Below, piece by piece: positions 23,927 through 39,200 of a DNA stretch of 64,000 nucleotides. Source of the DNA: Dermatophagoides farinae. Its lineage: Eukaryota; Arthropoda; Arachnida; Sarcoptiformes; Pyroglyphidae. The stretch lies in the NCBI RefSeq assembly GCF_024713945.1, contig NC_134684.1, positions 2,957,001 through 3,021,000 on the forward strand, in the 5' to 3' direction. The position numbers were made by a program, and so were the translations under genes. A model generated the notes under the pieces. The model searched no databases, had not been told where the DNA came from, and worked only from the letters and a program-made list of their open reading frames with translations. Each line of letters begins with the position of its first letter. The first letter of the stretch is position 1.

Positions 23927-24260
23927 TCAGATAGATGAAACTGTTTCAACATCATCATTATCATTAATGATTGTCTTATCTTCATCATCATTATTGTGAT
24001 TATTACAATCATCATTCATATTCATATCAATCATATCGCATGATCTCCATTGATTTGGTCTTGTTAATGGATCACAATAATCATGGCTAAGCAATGAAAA
24101 TATTCTTGATTCGTTTGGACGATTTGGATTATGATGTCCCATCATCATTGGTCCAACACAGGCAATCGTACGACTTTGAAATGATTGTTGTTTTGGTTTA
24201 CAACGATTTTTTGATGTTCGTTTTGTTATGAAACATTTTGACCATGGTTCAGCTCTCCAT
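23927..24260 (-). CDS. ADAMTS: ADAMTS exon 12 (last TSP1-like repeat, C-terminus)
   Basis: RWRAEPWSKCFITKR begins a TSP1-like repeat with later cysteines (RTIACVG, HDYCDPL, WRSCD). An acidic Asn/Asp-rich end terminates at TGA 23927-23929. Phase 2 join from exon 11. Confidence 0.88.
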
Positions 24261-27200
24261 CTATTTAAGATTTTTGCAAAAATTTTTAAAAAAAAAATTT
24301 AACCCAAATAAGACAAAAAAATTCCCATACCTTCCGATACAATCTCTTTCTTTACATGTTTCAATTGATTTATGTATTGGTTTAGTTTGTTGATCACAAA
24401 ATTGTTCCTGTACGGATCGTTGTCCAACCGTACAGACAACTCGTACAGTGCGTATACCTTCACCACAAGGACGATTACATTCGGATAATATTACACTCCA
24501 AATGTATGGTTCAACACGAAGTTGATCTTCATCATCATCCTGATCATGATTGATTGATGATACAGTTGAATCTTCCTCACCATCATCACCATTATTATCA
24601 TCCAAAAATGTGGACATATTTGCCGTTGTGAATGGACGACGTGTCGTCATGATGATAGGTGGCCATGATTCATGTCCCATAGAAAATTTTGCTTTAGATT
24701 TTTGATTCATTGATTTATGATTAGTCATCGTAAGATTTGTTTTTGTTGTGGATGACACTTTCATTTTTGTAGTTGATTTTTTATCATTTTGTTGGTCATC
24801 GTCTTCGTCATCGTCATCATCATCTAAGAATCGAGTAATATTCTTGACTAAATGGATCTTTGGTTGAATGAATGATGTTGATAATGATGGTCTAGTTCGA
24901 AATCGATTTCGACTTGGTTTAGCCACCAATGTAAATGTTTGAAAATGGCTATCCAATGATGATGATTGTGGTTTACGTTTTCTTGTCACCGAAGTTAATC
25001 GTATAGGCCGTAATGGTTTTATTACTAATGGACTCCAATCGATTGTCATGGATCTTGCATTTTTCATTGTACGTGTTATTGGCCTCCGATATTGTCGATG
25101 ATGATGTTGAGGATTGAATGAATGTTGTGGCCGATTATGATGATGATGTTTTAACATTGTCCAACTAACATAATCACCTTCCGGATCTGTTTGTTCTTGT
25201 ACGGATGCTTTACGAAAAATTCCTGTCGCTGCTGTTGTTGTCGTAGTTGCCATGATTTGTCGTTTTATACGACGATGTGATGATATAAATGATTGATATG
25301 CTGGTTGAAGTTCGATTGAACCAATCGAAGGTGATGGTGTTGATAATTGTAATGTTTTCGAAGCTCGTTTATAAATTTCCTGATTAAATATGGCCGAATA
25401 TAATGAATCCGATGGTGTACTTGTGGTCATTGGTGTTTGACTGGAACCATACAATGATGGTTCAAGCGGGAATATAGTGGATGGAGCAAATAATTGCAAT
25501 ATTTCATGACGATAGAGGACGCTCTCTGTTTTGTTAATAAATTGAAATTAGAAATGAATTTCGTTTGGTTTTGGATTACTTACCAGCAGTATCATATGAA
25601 ATATCAGCACTATCAAAATGTATACATTTACCATTTAGACAATAACCACGACGATCCTTAGTGGAACAATCAGTTCCAAACGGGAAACGACCATCAGTAA
25701 ATGCATCCATCTGATAATGGACATCTGGCCATAAACGATCTTCACAAGCAACAATACAACCATGATTTAATTGTCGTCCATTACCGGATAATAATGATGA
25801 AAATTTTGTCTGATATTTATGACATATTGATTGTGCATATTCATTAGCCGATCGTCGAATCGATATTGGGCAATATTGTTCATAAAGATTATACATTGTT
25901 GTCATGCTTGGATCACGTATCGATTTATCTGTCAATACTTCGGGACAAACCTGTAGAGCTTCACGTCGTCCAAGACAGGTTCTAAATGAATGAATCATTC
26001 TATTAGTCTGGATTTCAATGACATTTAAAATTCAACACTTACTGTCGACGACATTCTCTGGTGACTAAACGGAATCCTCTACCATTACGGAATACATGAT
26101 ATTGAATATTGACATTCGGTGACTGGATGCCAATCTGACCAATTATTCTGTGGTAACATGTATGGATTAGTTGTGACCAATAATAGTGGAGACGAAGATG
26201 GCGGTGATTGAGTTGGAGAATTCGTAGACATTGTATGTGTAGGAACGGATGGTATTTGTGTTGAACTTTCACTTTTTGATATTGGTATGGTATTTTTAAC
26301 TAAAAAAAATAAAATTAATCCAAAAATTTGTTGAATAATAATGTTAGACAAACCTTTCTCTATCAATCGATAAGTGAAATCATAATTTTGATCCCAATCA
26401 TCAATTTGATCTTCAAGATCTTGGATAATATCATCTAAACGATAATTTGATGGACAATTATCTCTCAGTAATCGATTTTCCAATTCTTGTTCCAACATAA
26501 TCGAGGTTGTTGAATGATTTTGATAGACATTATAGACATTTGTTGATGATGTAGATGGAATGATTGATTGTCGATGAAATATTTCACCACGACAATTAAA
26601 ACGACGACATTGACCATTGTAACAATAACCGGTAGTTTCAATTATATCTTTAGAAGCAGTACTAGTAGCAGTCGGATCATCCGAATTAACCGATGATAAT
26701 GCCAATTTACGTCCACATGGTGTACCATCCGGTAATCGCCATCCTTGTGTCATGAATCCACCACCACGTTTATAACACCAAACAAAACATGAATGTGAAG
26801 CAGCTATTTGGAAAATGGAATTTTTTCGAATGAAATTCTGTTTCTATTTGCTTATTATATTTACTCACAATCATAACTTGGATATTGTGTTCCATGATTC
26901 TCGATTTTATCATTGAATTTTGCAGCCATTAAACATGTATCGGAAATGTATTCATCCACTGAACGAATTTGATATCGATGTCCTGCCGTTATTGGATCTA
27001 ATTTCGTACGATGTTTAGCACCAGAACCAGTAGCTGCTGATGTAGCTGAATATGGACTACAAGTCTACAGTCGAATACACAATTTCATTATTGATTTAGA
27101 ATTTTTTTTTTTTTTTTTTTTGGTCGGCTCAGCTTACCTTTACTGCATTACATAATTTTACTCTTGTATCCGGTCCATGACATTGTTGGCCACCATTCAA

Positions 27201-30200
27201 TGGTGATGGACTATTACAACGTCGTAATGATGTTTGTACACCTAATGGCACCATTATTGACGATTGAAATCGGCCATTTTCACTACCCTTTTTATTGTTA
27301 TTATTATTATTATTATTACCGGGTGCAACACATTCCGAAATACAAGGACCATAATCTGACCAATATGACCAATTACCATTTACTGTAATTGATTTCTGTT
27401 TATGATGAATCTGTGACAAACGATTCGATGACCAATTAAAACGATCTTTATTGGTCAATTTATTATATGGATTATATTGATCATCTGATAGATAATTTGC
27501 TTCAGCATCAACAATTGTTGTTGTTTCTTCGGTATTGTTCTTTGTATTTGTTGATTTACTTTTATATACATTATCAACGATTAATATGGTTGATGGTTTT
27601 GCCGTTGATGATGAACTTGTAGGTTTAGGTGTTGAACTTATGAATTTAGGATCATTTGATAATTTATAATGATATGGATCATTTTTCAGATGATAATGCC
27701 AATTGGTTTGTATGTTGATCGCTGGTGAACCATCTGCAGCACCATCTGTATTCATTGCATCATTATTAATTTTTCCCAATGTTGGACGTTTTTTATGTCT
27801 ATTCGATATTCGTGTTGATTGTGTTTTCAGTTTAATTTTATCACCATTGTTTTTTGTTATGGTCGTTGCATTTTTTTTACTCAATTCCCATTGAACATAA
27901 CGATTAATATCGGATTGTTGTTCATTCGAATCGTTGTGATCATTATCCGAAATTTCATTATTTCCATGAAAATTTGGTTTTGCTAAACATCGACCTTCAC
28001 GGCACCATTTTTCATGGCCACATTCTGTACCTTCTAATGCTGGATGTGTATTATATGTTGATTTTACTGGATATGCATAAAGACCACGACCTGAATAAAA
28101 TCCATGATGACTATTTGATCCGTTACTTTTTACTGGTGATTTAACATAACATTTTATTACACGACATATTTCAGATTTTGGTTGCGATGAATGATGTCTG
28201 GCCGTTGGACCAAAACGAAATCTACATTGATCATCAACATTAAATCTTTCACCAGGTAATCGATGTGGTGGAATGAATTGATGAATTATATTAACATGTG
28301 AACTACGTCCTAATACACAGGTTGCTTGTGGTGTAAGAACGAATTTATCTAAATAATTTTTCGAACATTCTGACCAGGTAGTTTTTCCCGGTCCTAATGT
28401 TGGTGACATGACAAAATCATCTTTATTGCAAACATTTCCATCTTGTGAACCATCATGTTCCATGCCTAAACTATGGCCCATTTCATGACCGGCAACCAAA
28501 ACTGTTTGAAAATTTGTACCTTCAGAAATTGTACATGAATTCAGTGAATTACACATTCCAGAAACTGGTGCCAATCCAACTACATGACGTTTTCTGCGGC
28601 CATAACCATCGACAACATACATGTTGATACTGAAAAATTGGTTGCAAATGTGAAAAAAAAATTAAAATAAGATCAAACCAAAATAAATATCGTACCCTGA
28701 AAGCAATAATGCATGATCCCAATCGGGCGTTGGTCCACCAGTTTCACGTAAACGTTTTTTATGTTGCCAAACACAAAAATTTGTCAAATATGTATCGATA
28801 TTATCCGATGGCGTAAGATTCTAAATAATAGTAATGATTGGAATAAAAAACAATCAAATTCATTGGCATTCAAATTTTTTTTTGTTGTTCATTGAGATAA
28901 AATTATTAAATTTCATACTATTGGAAAAAAAATAGAAATTGTTTCACGTTATTTTGGATTATTTATAATAATAATAAAAACGATGATGATTACGATTTCG
29001 TAATATGAAAAAATCGATTCAATTTGTAATCGAAATCCTGAAACCGAAACAAATTCTACTTCAATCAATCTGAATCTATTGGTCAATTATAATTATTTTC
29101 TATGGTATAAATATGGTGAGTGTGTGTGTGTGTGGATAATATACATTCATCATCACTAACAAAAAAAAAAAAAAACGAAACGAATCAATCTTTATTTTGT
29201 TTCAATTTCTAATTTGGGCGAATCCTGAATTATGGCAATGTGAAGGAAAAAAAATGTTTTTCAAGGCTATGGATGCAAGGATATGGCCAACACCACCACC
29301 ATCATTATTATCGTTGATCGATCCAATTCAATTCAATTTCAATCTGATCTATTCGTGGGCGTTTTTTTTTCGCTTTATCATTTTGATGTGTGAGTAGGCA
29401 ATGAAAATCAATCTTTTTATATTCATCCATTCATATTAGTCCATAGCTAGTAGTAATAGTTGTCCAATGAAGATCAATTTCTAATCGTTGACCAAAAAGA
29501 ACAAACAAAACAAAACAAAAAATTTCTTGCTCCAAATATATATTGTCTGTTTTTTTGTTAAAAAACATCGTATACCACACAATGCCAACATTATCATCAA
29601 TGATGATGATCATCATCATCGTCATGATGTTTACATCATGTATTTTGGATACATATTGATATGTGTGTCGAATAACTATCATAATCGATGATGATAATGA
29701 TGATGTGAATAATTTTTTTTTTATAGAGCAAATTCGAGCTATAGATTTTTTTTTGTTCCACTTTGATTGATTGGAACACACCATGACTATGACTACGACG
29801 ACCGCACATATACATAGAGACTGAAACATTTACTTCATTCAGGCTTCCAAAATCAAAAAAAAAAACAAAACAATCCACTACACATGGCTTGTTGTTAGTT
29901 TTAAATGTTCATATATAACTTGAATCTTTTCATACACAAGAGATATACATTCGATTATTTATTTTTTTTTTTTTTTGTCCCCACCAAAAAAAGATTCATA
30001 ATATCAATGAACATCATCAAATACATGAGTTATTTGTTTGTTTGCACGAAAATCAAAATCTATCGATCATCGGTCATCATCATTTTTATATATGGAATCT
30101 TGATTGTTCATCTTGTTCAATGAATGAATATATATCGATATAAAGATTGAAATCTTGTTGTTTATATAACTGGCTTAATATTATCGATTGTCGATAGGTT

Positions 30201-33200
30201 GTCAAAAAAAAAAAAATGCATTTCGGCCATATAATTTGCCATAGTTATACATATAAATAAACATACATTCAGCATGTTGACGCCCCAACTTTGTCCATCT
30301 ACATATACCTGTCGATTGTTCTTGTTATACATATACACATTCATTTTTACGTTCCATCATTTAAAATGATTAGGTTTGGCTTGTCTTGTCTTGTGAATTT
30401 TAACTAGAATTGATTTGAATTTGATTAATCGATTTTATCGTCTCTCACTCACTCACTCACTCACTCTCTCTTTTTCACTTATGATCAAGAAATAAAAAAA
30501 CAAGTGATATAGTTTATCAACATTTATTTTCTAGGGAATTCCAGTAGTTTGTTTTTTTTTTGTTCATCATGTTCCTGGAAAAAAAACTTTCAATACAACC
30601 TGCTGTCATACCTATATAGGTAAACACGCCTAATATCTTAACTTTGGCATTTTTTTTATAATTAATATTATCATCATTAAATGGTCATTTTTATCGATGA
30701 AATCATATAATATAACATATGTTTAAGCCAGATATCTAATTACATATGTTTTTTTTTCGCCATTTTTGATTTGATCAATAATCAACATATATTTATATTT
30801 GAAATGGCCAATGGCTTATTATGTGTAAAGGGCAATGATTTAGATGTCAGATTTTAAATCTGCAAAAAAAAAAATAGTTAAGATATGTCTAAATGAATCA
30901 TTTCGATTTAATTTTTTTTTTTAGTAAGAAAATTGAAAATTGAAACATAAACTTTTGAGGAAATTATCATTTGTTTTTTTTTCATCTTTAAATGAATTTA
31001 ATTTTTTCGTTTTGCTAGCTAGTCAAAAGACAAATATTCACTCATTTGATTCATTCAAAAATTTCAAAATTTTCATTTTTTTTTCACACGTTCAATTGTT
31101 ATCTTTCATCTTTACATTGATGGAGTTACACGAAGTGAATATTATTACCGATAAACACACACACACACACACACACATATTCCGGTTGTCCCGTTTTTTT
31201 TCTCCTAGTTGAAAATGAAATTATTTTAAATGTTAATTATCATTACCGATAATGGGACTATTGTCTTCACACAATCGGGAACAAACATACAATCATCTTT
31301 GTTTTTATTTCAAACGGAAAGCAATTGGAACGAGAAAAAAAATGAAAGAAAAAAGACAATTCAACTTTCAAGACATTTAGCCTCGGCCATACACATCATC
31401 ATCATCATCATCATCATCAATTGGTTTATATTTATTGTGTCAACAATTTTCAGCTGCATTTTTTCACACACACACACACACACATCATCATCATCTTTAT
31501 ATATATGAGTGAGAAAAAGAGAGAGTTTTTATTCAACCGGTGGCTGTAATAAGTTGTTTTGTGAATAATAAACATTATCATCATCATCATTTCTCATCTA
31601 TTTCTCAACTATCAATTTACCATTTTATTATTTTATATGATGATAAATACACACACACACACACATAATATGATAATATAGACAATTACATTTGCACGTG
31701 GCTAAATTTGATGAGTTTATTTTAATTTCACATTCATCATCATCATCATCATTATCATTATCAACAGCGTATAATAACAATGAACATATAACAAACACGT
31801 TTTTTTAAATTCTCTCTCTCTCTCTCACACACACACACTACAAACGTTCATAGTAATTAATTATGACCAAAAAAATTTTTTTTTCATTTCATTGCTAATG
31901 TTTGATGAAAAATTCAATTACAATTGTGTTTATTTGGGCGACAAATTGATGATCTGATAATGATGATGATGATGATGATGATGATGATGGTCGAGTTGTA
32001 TTAGTAAGAAAATCTAAAATGTAATGAAATGATGTGAAATGAGAGAAAAAAAGGTTAAATCAATTTGTCAATACAATTATCATATGGATGAATGGATATA
32101 TGTGCGACATTGTTATAACACGTAGTAAACATACATACATATATTACTTATGTTGAACAATTTATATATTCATTCTTTCAATCTGATCCAATTCAATTCA
32201 ATTTAAATCAAATTTTTCAGATTTAATCCTTAAAAACACACGTATAGTAGTAGAACGGGAATTTTTCCATTTACATTCACTTTTTTTTTACTTGTTGCTG
32301 ATCAATATTGCATAACCACCAGCAAATTATATTGTAAAAAAAAAATTAATCCAATCACATACATAATCAAAATCAACACATTGGAATTTTCATTTTCATT
32401 TCAGCAGCATATGAAAATCCAACTTTGTCAATATGATTCACGAATGAAAAGAAAGAAAGAAAAAAATCTGATAATCAACACACATGTTGTCATGATTTTT
32501 TATTTCATTTTCAATTTTACGTATCATTAAGGAAAACTCATCGAATATAATAATATTAATGATGATAACAGCGGTAAAATAGATCAAACGATATACACAG
32601 CGGATAGGATAGTGTGATGGTGGGCAAATAAGTAAAAAAAAAATCATCACCTATGGCCAATTTCATTTGGTTCCAAACAGTGGAAAATGTATGTTTTTTT
32701 TCACTTCATTTTATCTAGCAAACTTCTCTTTTTTTTTCCCCATTAGATTTTTCTTCATTTCAAATAATCCAATAAAATAAAAGTGAATGAAAAAAAAAAA
32801 TTTACCATTGCCATTTCAATGATTCGTTTTCATTTGTGATTAAGATTTTTTTTTCCTTTTTTGATTCAAATTCAAATGTCCAAAATCATGATCATGGACA
32901 TTGATCATTATCATATTTAAATGGCCATTGGCCCATTGAATAGTAGTTATTTAATAGTTATTGTTGTTGTTGATAGATTTGGATCAATCTATATGACTTT
33001 TGCTACCGAGATATTGGTCAATATGACCATAGTGAGTGGTGGTGATGGCGGTGATAGTGGTGGTGGTGCTTTTGTTCATTTTGATTCAGTTCAGTTCATT
33101 CAACGATTTATATATTTATATTCGTTTTTTATAATTATTGTTCAATTATTGTACAACAATCATTTCCATATTGTATAAACTTGAACTTGCAACTTTTCAA

Positions 33201-36200
33201 AATTACACATTGCTTGTTTTCTATATGTATATTTTTTTTGCAATAATTTTCAATGTCTACTGAACTTTTTCAAAGAAAAATATTTTCCTTTTTTTTTGCC
33301 AATTTCCTTTTTCTTTTTCTTTTCTTTTTTTTTTTTTTTTTTTTTTTTGTTGTTGTTGTCTGTTGCATACACACACACACACACACACCCATGATGATGA
33401 TCATATTAAATTGTCTGTCTGTCTGTCTGCGTGTGTGTATGGATAAATCATTTTCTTTTCTTGGTATTTGGTAGACGAATATTATAACATTGATTTAATC
33501 AGTTTGTCTCCCTCTTCACTCCCCCCATAAAATGATAATAACAATTGCAATACTGATGGCCACTCCTGCTAATGGCACATTTTTTATCATTCAGAAAAAA
33601 AAGAATGATAATAAAAACGTTATAATTCTTTCCCTTATTTTATATGGATATCGATTATATCGACAATTGATTGATGCACATTGATAATATCAAAGTTAAC
33701 TAATACATGATTGGATATCAAAGGAATGGTTTAAACTGTAGATCAAAAGAAATCATAATTTATTTTTTTTTTCATGATTATAGAAATATGAACTGTTGAT
33801 TTTTATCATCATCATGATGATGATGATGAAAGAATATTATTTTTCATTCAAAAAAAAAAAAAATAAAAAAAATTTTCCATGTCCAACGATTGAGATTAGT
33901 TGGAAAAAAATTATTATTTTGAAATTGAAAATCGATCACAAGATTTCCGAAGAAATTAATTCATTTTGTAAATTGAATTTTTTTTTTCGTTCATTCACAT
34001 TGATGATGATTTTCAATTCAATTTTTTTTCATATACAGAATATATGGAATTCAATTTTCAATAAAAAAAAATCCAAAATTGTCAATACGCAAACAATTAT
34101 AAAAAATTCACTTTTCAATTTCGTTATCAATATTTTTGATTACAATTTCAAGTGAACATTTTGATTATCGATGAACAAAAAATTAGTTCAACATTAGTGA
34201 ATATACCTTGTCATCAATGGATATACATGGAAATTAAATTTTTTTCCTTTCCTTTCCTTTCTATTCACATTTTGACAAATGACCGGATGATCTAATTTTT
34301 TTTTTTTTGATTGAATTAATGCTACTACTACCATGTTAATCGGGGATTTCTCAATTTTTTTTCTTTCTTTCTTTCTTATAATTATTATCTAATTGGCAAT
34401 GCTGAGTGGATTTTTTTTTGCCGGTAGTTCAGATGAAAAAAAAAATTGTTGTTGATCAATGATGATAATAATGATGATAAATGATTATGTGTTATGCTCA
34501 TATGATTATGACATTAATTTTTTTTTCTGTTTTGCTTTCACTCATCACGATCATTCTTTTTCAATCATTTCGGTAATGATTCAAAATCATTTATTTCCGA
34601 TATATCCAATATATACCGGCATCATTTTATAAATATACAACCAACAATTATATGTTATGTGATTGATTTTATTTTTCTGGACAACGAAAAAAAAACTAGT
34701 GAAAAAAAAACAAAATTAGACAATCTATATATGATCATATGGATATTATTATGATTCATTCAGTAAATTAATGAATCAACTCTTTGAAACAAATTATCGG
34801 ACACAGTTAGTTTGTTGTTGTTGATGATCCAACATAATTTTCTATCGAATTAAATTTCCAAAAAAAAGAAAAAAAAAATGATCAATGGACACATCGATAA
34901 ATTGTTGTCATGGAATGTTTTTCATTTGAATACAAAAAATTCTTTTTATTTTTTTTTTTACTTGAATAATAGTGAAAGCTTGTTAAACTGTTGTGGATAA
35001 CTTCCACACACACACACAGAAAAAAAAATAAATTCATCAATCTCGTTGACAACGCCTCATAATTTTCATTTCATTTTCATTTGTTTCACTATGGTAATAA
35101 ATAATGATGATGATGATGATGATGATGATAATGACAACGCCCTATTGGATTTTGTTTGTTTTTTCTTTTTTTTTTTACTTTTCTTGTTTGCCATATTGAT
35201 CGGTATGTTGGACCACACACACACACACACACATAATTCCATGGACAAACACACACACCTAGCAATTGAAAATCGTCATTAAATTAGACCAAATTCTTTT
35301 TTTTTACTAAACACTTTTACTTTTATAATTCGATTCAATGACTAAACGAAAAAACAACAACAACAACAACAAATTTTCAAATGAATACAATAAGTAAGTA
35401 TACCACGACAACAACAGCAGCAGCAACAAAAGAAAACAAAAATCATGTGTTTGTATATTGATCATAATTGGTAATTACATAACAAAAAAAAAATTCTTTC
35501 ATTTTTAAAAAAAATTTTTTTTGTTGTACATGATTAAATATGGCGCCGTCCATTGACCTTCATCGATTAAATTGTCGAATATGGTGTGTGTGTGTGTATG
35601 TGGTAAAAATCATAATTGTGAGAAATGAAATCACTTCTGTATGTATGTATGTATTATACAACACTATGAACTATTCGATTAAAAACGATTTAATTGAGAT
35701 CAATAATAATCGCGGCAACCCCATTGAAATCATTCATTCATTCATTGAGGCAATAGGGCAAATCCTTTTTGTTGTTATTACATTCCCATTAAATTAATCC
35801 AGCGATTTGAAATTCACAACAACAACAACAACAACAACAAAAACAACAACAAAAAACAACAACGTATTTACATATACGGGCGACAATTTATAAGATTATA
35901 TTAATATTATATATATTAGATTCAAGAAAAGAGGAAAAAAAAGGACAATATTATCGAACCATGATCGATATTTATTACAATTCTCGATTGAATATTGTTG
36001 AATACTTTTTTATGAGTTTTTTTTTGTTTGTTTGTTTAGCATTTTCCACTCATGGAAATGATCGACAAATATCGTCTTAAAATAAAAAAAAACACCCGCA
36101 TCAGTGGAAAAAAAATCGACAAAATATAAAACTCTTTGTGTGTGTGTGTGTGTGTGTTGTCCGAATTGTGAAGTATTTTTTTTTTTCATTTTCATGATTG

Positions 36201-39200
36201 CAAATTAACATATATAGGATATATATTCACAATTTGAACACTGTGGTCAATAATAATAATAATAATAATAATCACTTTTTTATGTAATTCACTAACCAAA
36301 ACAAAACAAAACAAAAAAATTTCCAAGTGTGATAATAATAATTGTTGTTTTATGCAGTGTCGATGGAGGTGCAAAACGACAACTAGAAAATTTTTCGCTT
36401 GATTGGCTAACTCTGAGTATGGACAATTCACAATTTTTTTTTTTTTTTGATTTCACATGATCCAAATAGGAATTGATCCACTTCATATTTTTTTGTTGTT
36501 GTTGTTGTTTTTTTTTTTGCTTTAAAAAATATATATAATTACAATGACTGGTTACTGGCTAAATTTAGAAAATGTTCAAAAACACACACACACACACACA
36601 CACACTACACACGATTCAATTTTGTTTTTGTTAGAAAAAAAAATGCAATTTTCCTTTGCAAGCCTAAAATCGTCTTAACAAATTATATTGAAAAAAATTT
36701 GATCCTAAAAAAAATATTAAAAACAAATGCCAGATGTTTGATTGGGCGCCATTTGTCATTGATATCATCACATATATATTGTTGTTGTTGTATTTTGTTT
36801 TGTTTACATAATAAATGACCATATCAATAATGGCCAACGCCAAATATTGTAGGTGTTTTTTTTCTTCTAGTTAAAAAATTGGAAATTTTAAATCAATCAA
36901 TGATTTGATTGATTTTCCACTGTGAGTAAGGTCAAAGGTGAGAATTTGATGAAATGATATGATTTTTATCTAATGCACGTGGTGTGTTTTTATGATATCA
37001 ATAATCGTTTATTTTCACACCGTGTTCATGGTCAATTTATCTTAGTTATTTTTTTTCTTGACTGAATGACGACAAGATTGTCATCAGAATTGTAAGCAAA
37101 AAAAAAAAAATCAATCGATCGATCCATTTGATTTTTGGTGTGAAATCAATTGATTGATCAAAATATCGATCAATATAAACACCTGTCGATGATGTTGTTG
37201 TTCTCTTGTCATTTTTTATTTGTAGTTTGGTCCAAAGAAAAAAAAATGAAATGAAAATGTGAAAAAAAAATCTTCATTCAAAAAAAAAAAACAATCAAAC
37301 ATTCATTCAAGCAAATAGTCAGTTGATCTAGATTTGCCTCTTTTTTTCTTTCCTATCGTATTCCATTTTACACAATTTGTTTTCATTTTCTTTTTTCTGT
37401 CCGTTGTCCAATCGAATTGATTTATTAATATCTTTATATATTATACACATATGAAAATGTTTTTGTTGTTTTATTGTTGTCATTGATTCGAATTTGCTTC
37501 AAAAAAAAAAAAAAAAAAAAAAATACGCGCGCATTCCACAGTATATACGCCCGAAAAAAAATCCTTGCATTGTGTGTATGTAATAATCACATTTTTTTTT
37601 TTATTTATTATTTTTATTGACTTTGGCCTTTTTTTTTGTTTCAATTCTCAAATACACTTTGATCGGTTCAATGTTTATCTTTGCTTTACTTTTTTTTTGA
37701 TTAATAAGAAAAAAATAATCATTGAAAATACTTGTAGAAGATCAATTTAACTTTTTTATTTTTCTCTCTCTCAGTGGAATATTTCATCATCAAATCGATG
37801 ATTATAAATTGAAATTTTTCATTTCCAATTCCAGATGATCATAATGATGATGATTGATCATTTGTTTTTGTTTTTTTTTTGTTCGTGTGTGTAGATATAT
37901 AGCAGCCAAATAACTTTCTGATTGATCAAAATATCATCATAAACAAATATATAACTCATTCGAATTGATCTATTTCGAATGAATACATATATACAATTGA
38001 GAAATAATAATTATTAATTTTTCATTTGACACTGGATTTAGTTAATCTATCCATTTGTGTTAACCTTGCAACATTGAAACTATTTTTACAAATTTTTGAT
38101 AATTTTCAAGAAAAAGAATTTCGTTTTTTTCATTCATTCATTTATCATTTTTGAGGATTTCCGTTGCGATTTCTTTGGAATTTTTCTTTCTTTTTTTCTT
38201 TGTTTGTTTGTTGAAAAACCATGATGGGTGCCACCTGTGTGTGTATGTGTCTGATTATCGATTGTTTTTTGTTTTCATTAAATTGATTTTTTTTTCGTTG
38301 ATTCAAAAAAAAAAAAATAAAAAATAAATGCAAAGATATCATTTCATTGTTTAGTTGTTTTTTTATTTATTTGTATCTTTATCAATCACACAAGATGAAT
38401 GCGATTGTTTTTTTGTTGGTTGTCTTCGTTTTTTTTTCACCATTATTAATCTCATATTACGATCATCATCGATCAATTCATTTTTTTCCGAAATAAAACC
38501 ATCACACACATCATATGGTCACACATTCATAAATATCGTGATGATTTTTTAAACTTTTTCAAAAAAAAAATCGAATCATTCATCGAAAGATTCGAAAAAA
38601 AACTTTTTACAAAATTTAAAAAAAAGAATTTGCACCGAAAATCGGAATTACATTCAGGAAAACATAACTTTTCTGACAAAAAAAAGAGAAAAAATTTTGT
38701 TAGATTGTTGGATTTATTTTTGGTGTGGTCAAGGAAATGTTGATTTGATTGTTATTTTAATTGTCAGATATGATGTATATATAAATACATCGATATGATG
38801 TTTTGATGCAAAGTAAAGCAGAAATAATGATAATAAAAAAAAATCAAATTTCCATTCAATAGTCATTGGAATAATTTAAAAAAAAACCTAACTCACACTT
38901 GTTGCTAGTTTCGCTCCTACGGCGGCTAAAGAAATCATCAACCAAAATGCCGATTTGACCACAATGATTATTGTTGTTGTTGTTGTTGTACAAAAAAAAA
39001 TATCGATAAAGATAACAACAACAACAACAAAATTCATCTATAATCAATGTTTTATATAACCACCAAACGAAAGAAAACAACAAAAAAAAAATCAAATCAA
39101 ACAGTTCGTTGCCATCATCATCATCATCATCATTATCATTAACATGATAATGATCAATAATAATAATTAACATAATTACTCATTGAACTCTTAAATCGTA

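Noticed and set aside
29197-29397. Open frame inside ADAMTS intron 4 with a PELWQCEGKKMF stretch
   Set aside because: No family match and no in-phase splice partners; composition drifts into F/I-rich AT sequence typical of non-coding DNA here.
35540-35797. 85-codon open frame on + in ADAMTS intron 4
   Set aside because: Starts in a possible Kozak context but contains a GT-repeat-derived VCVCVYV and has no recognisable domain.
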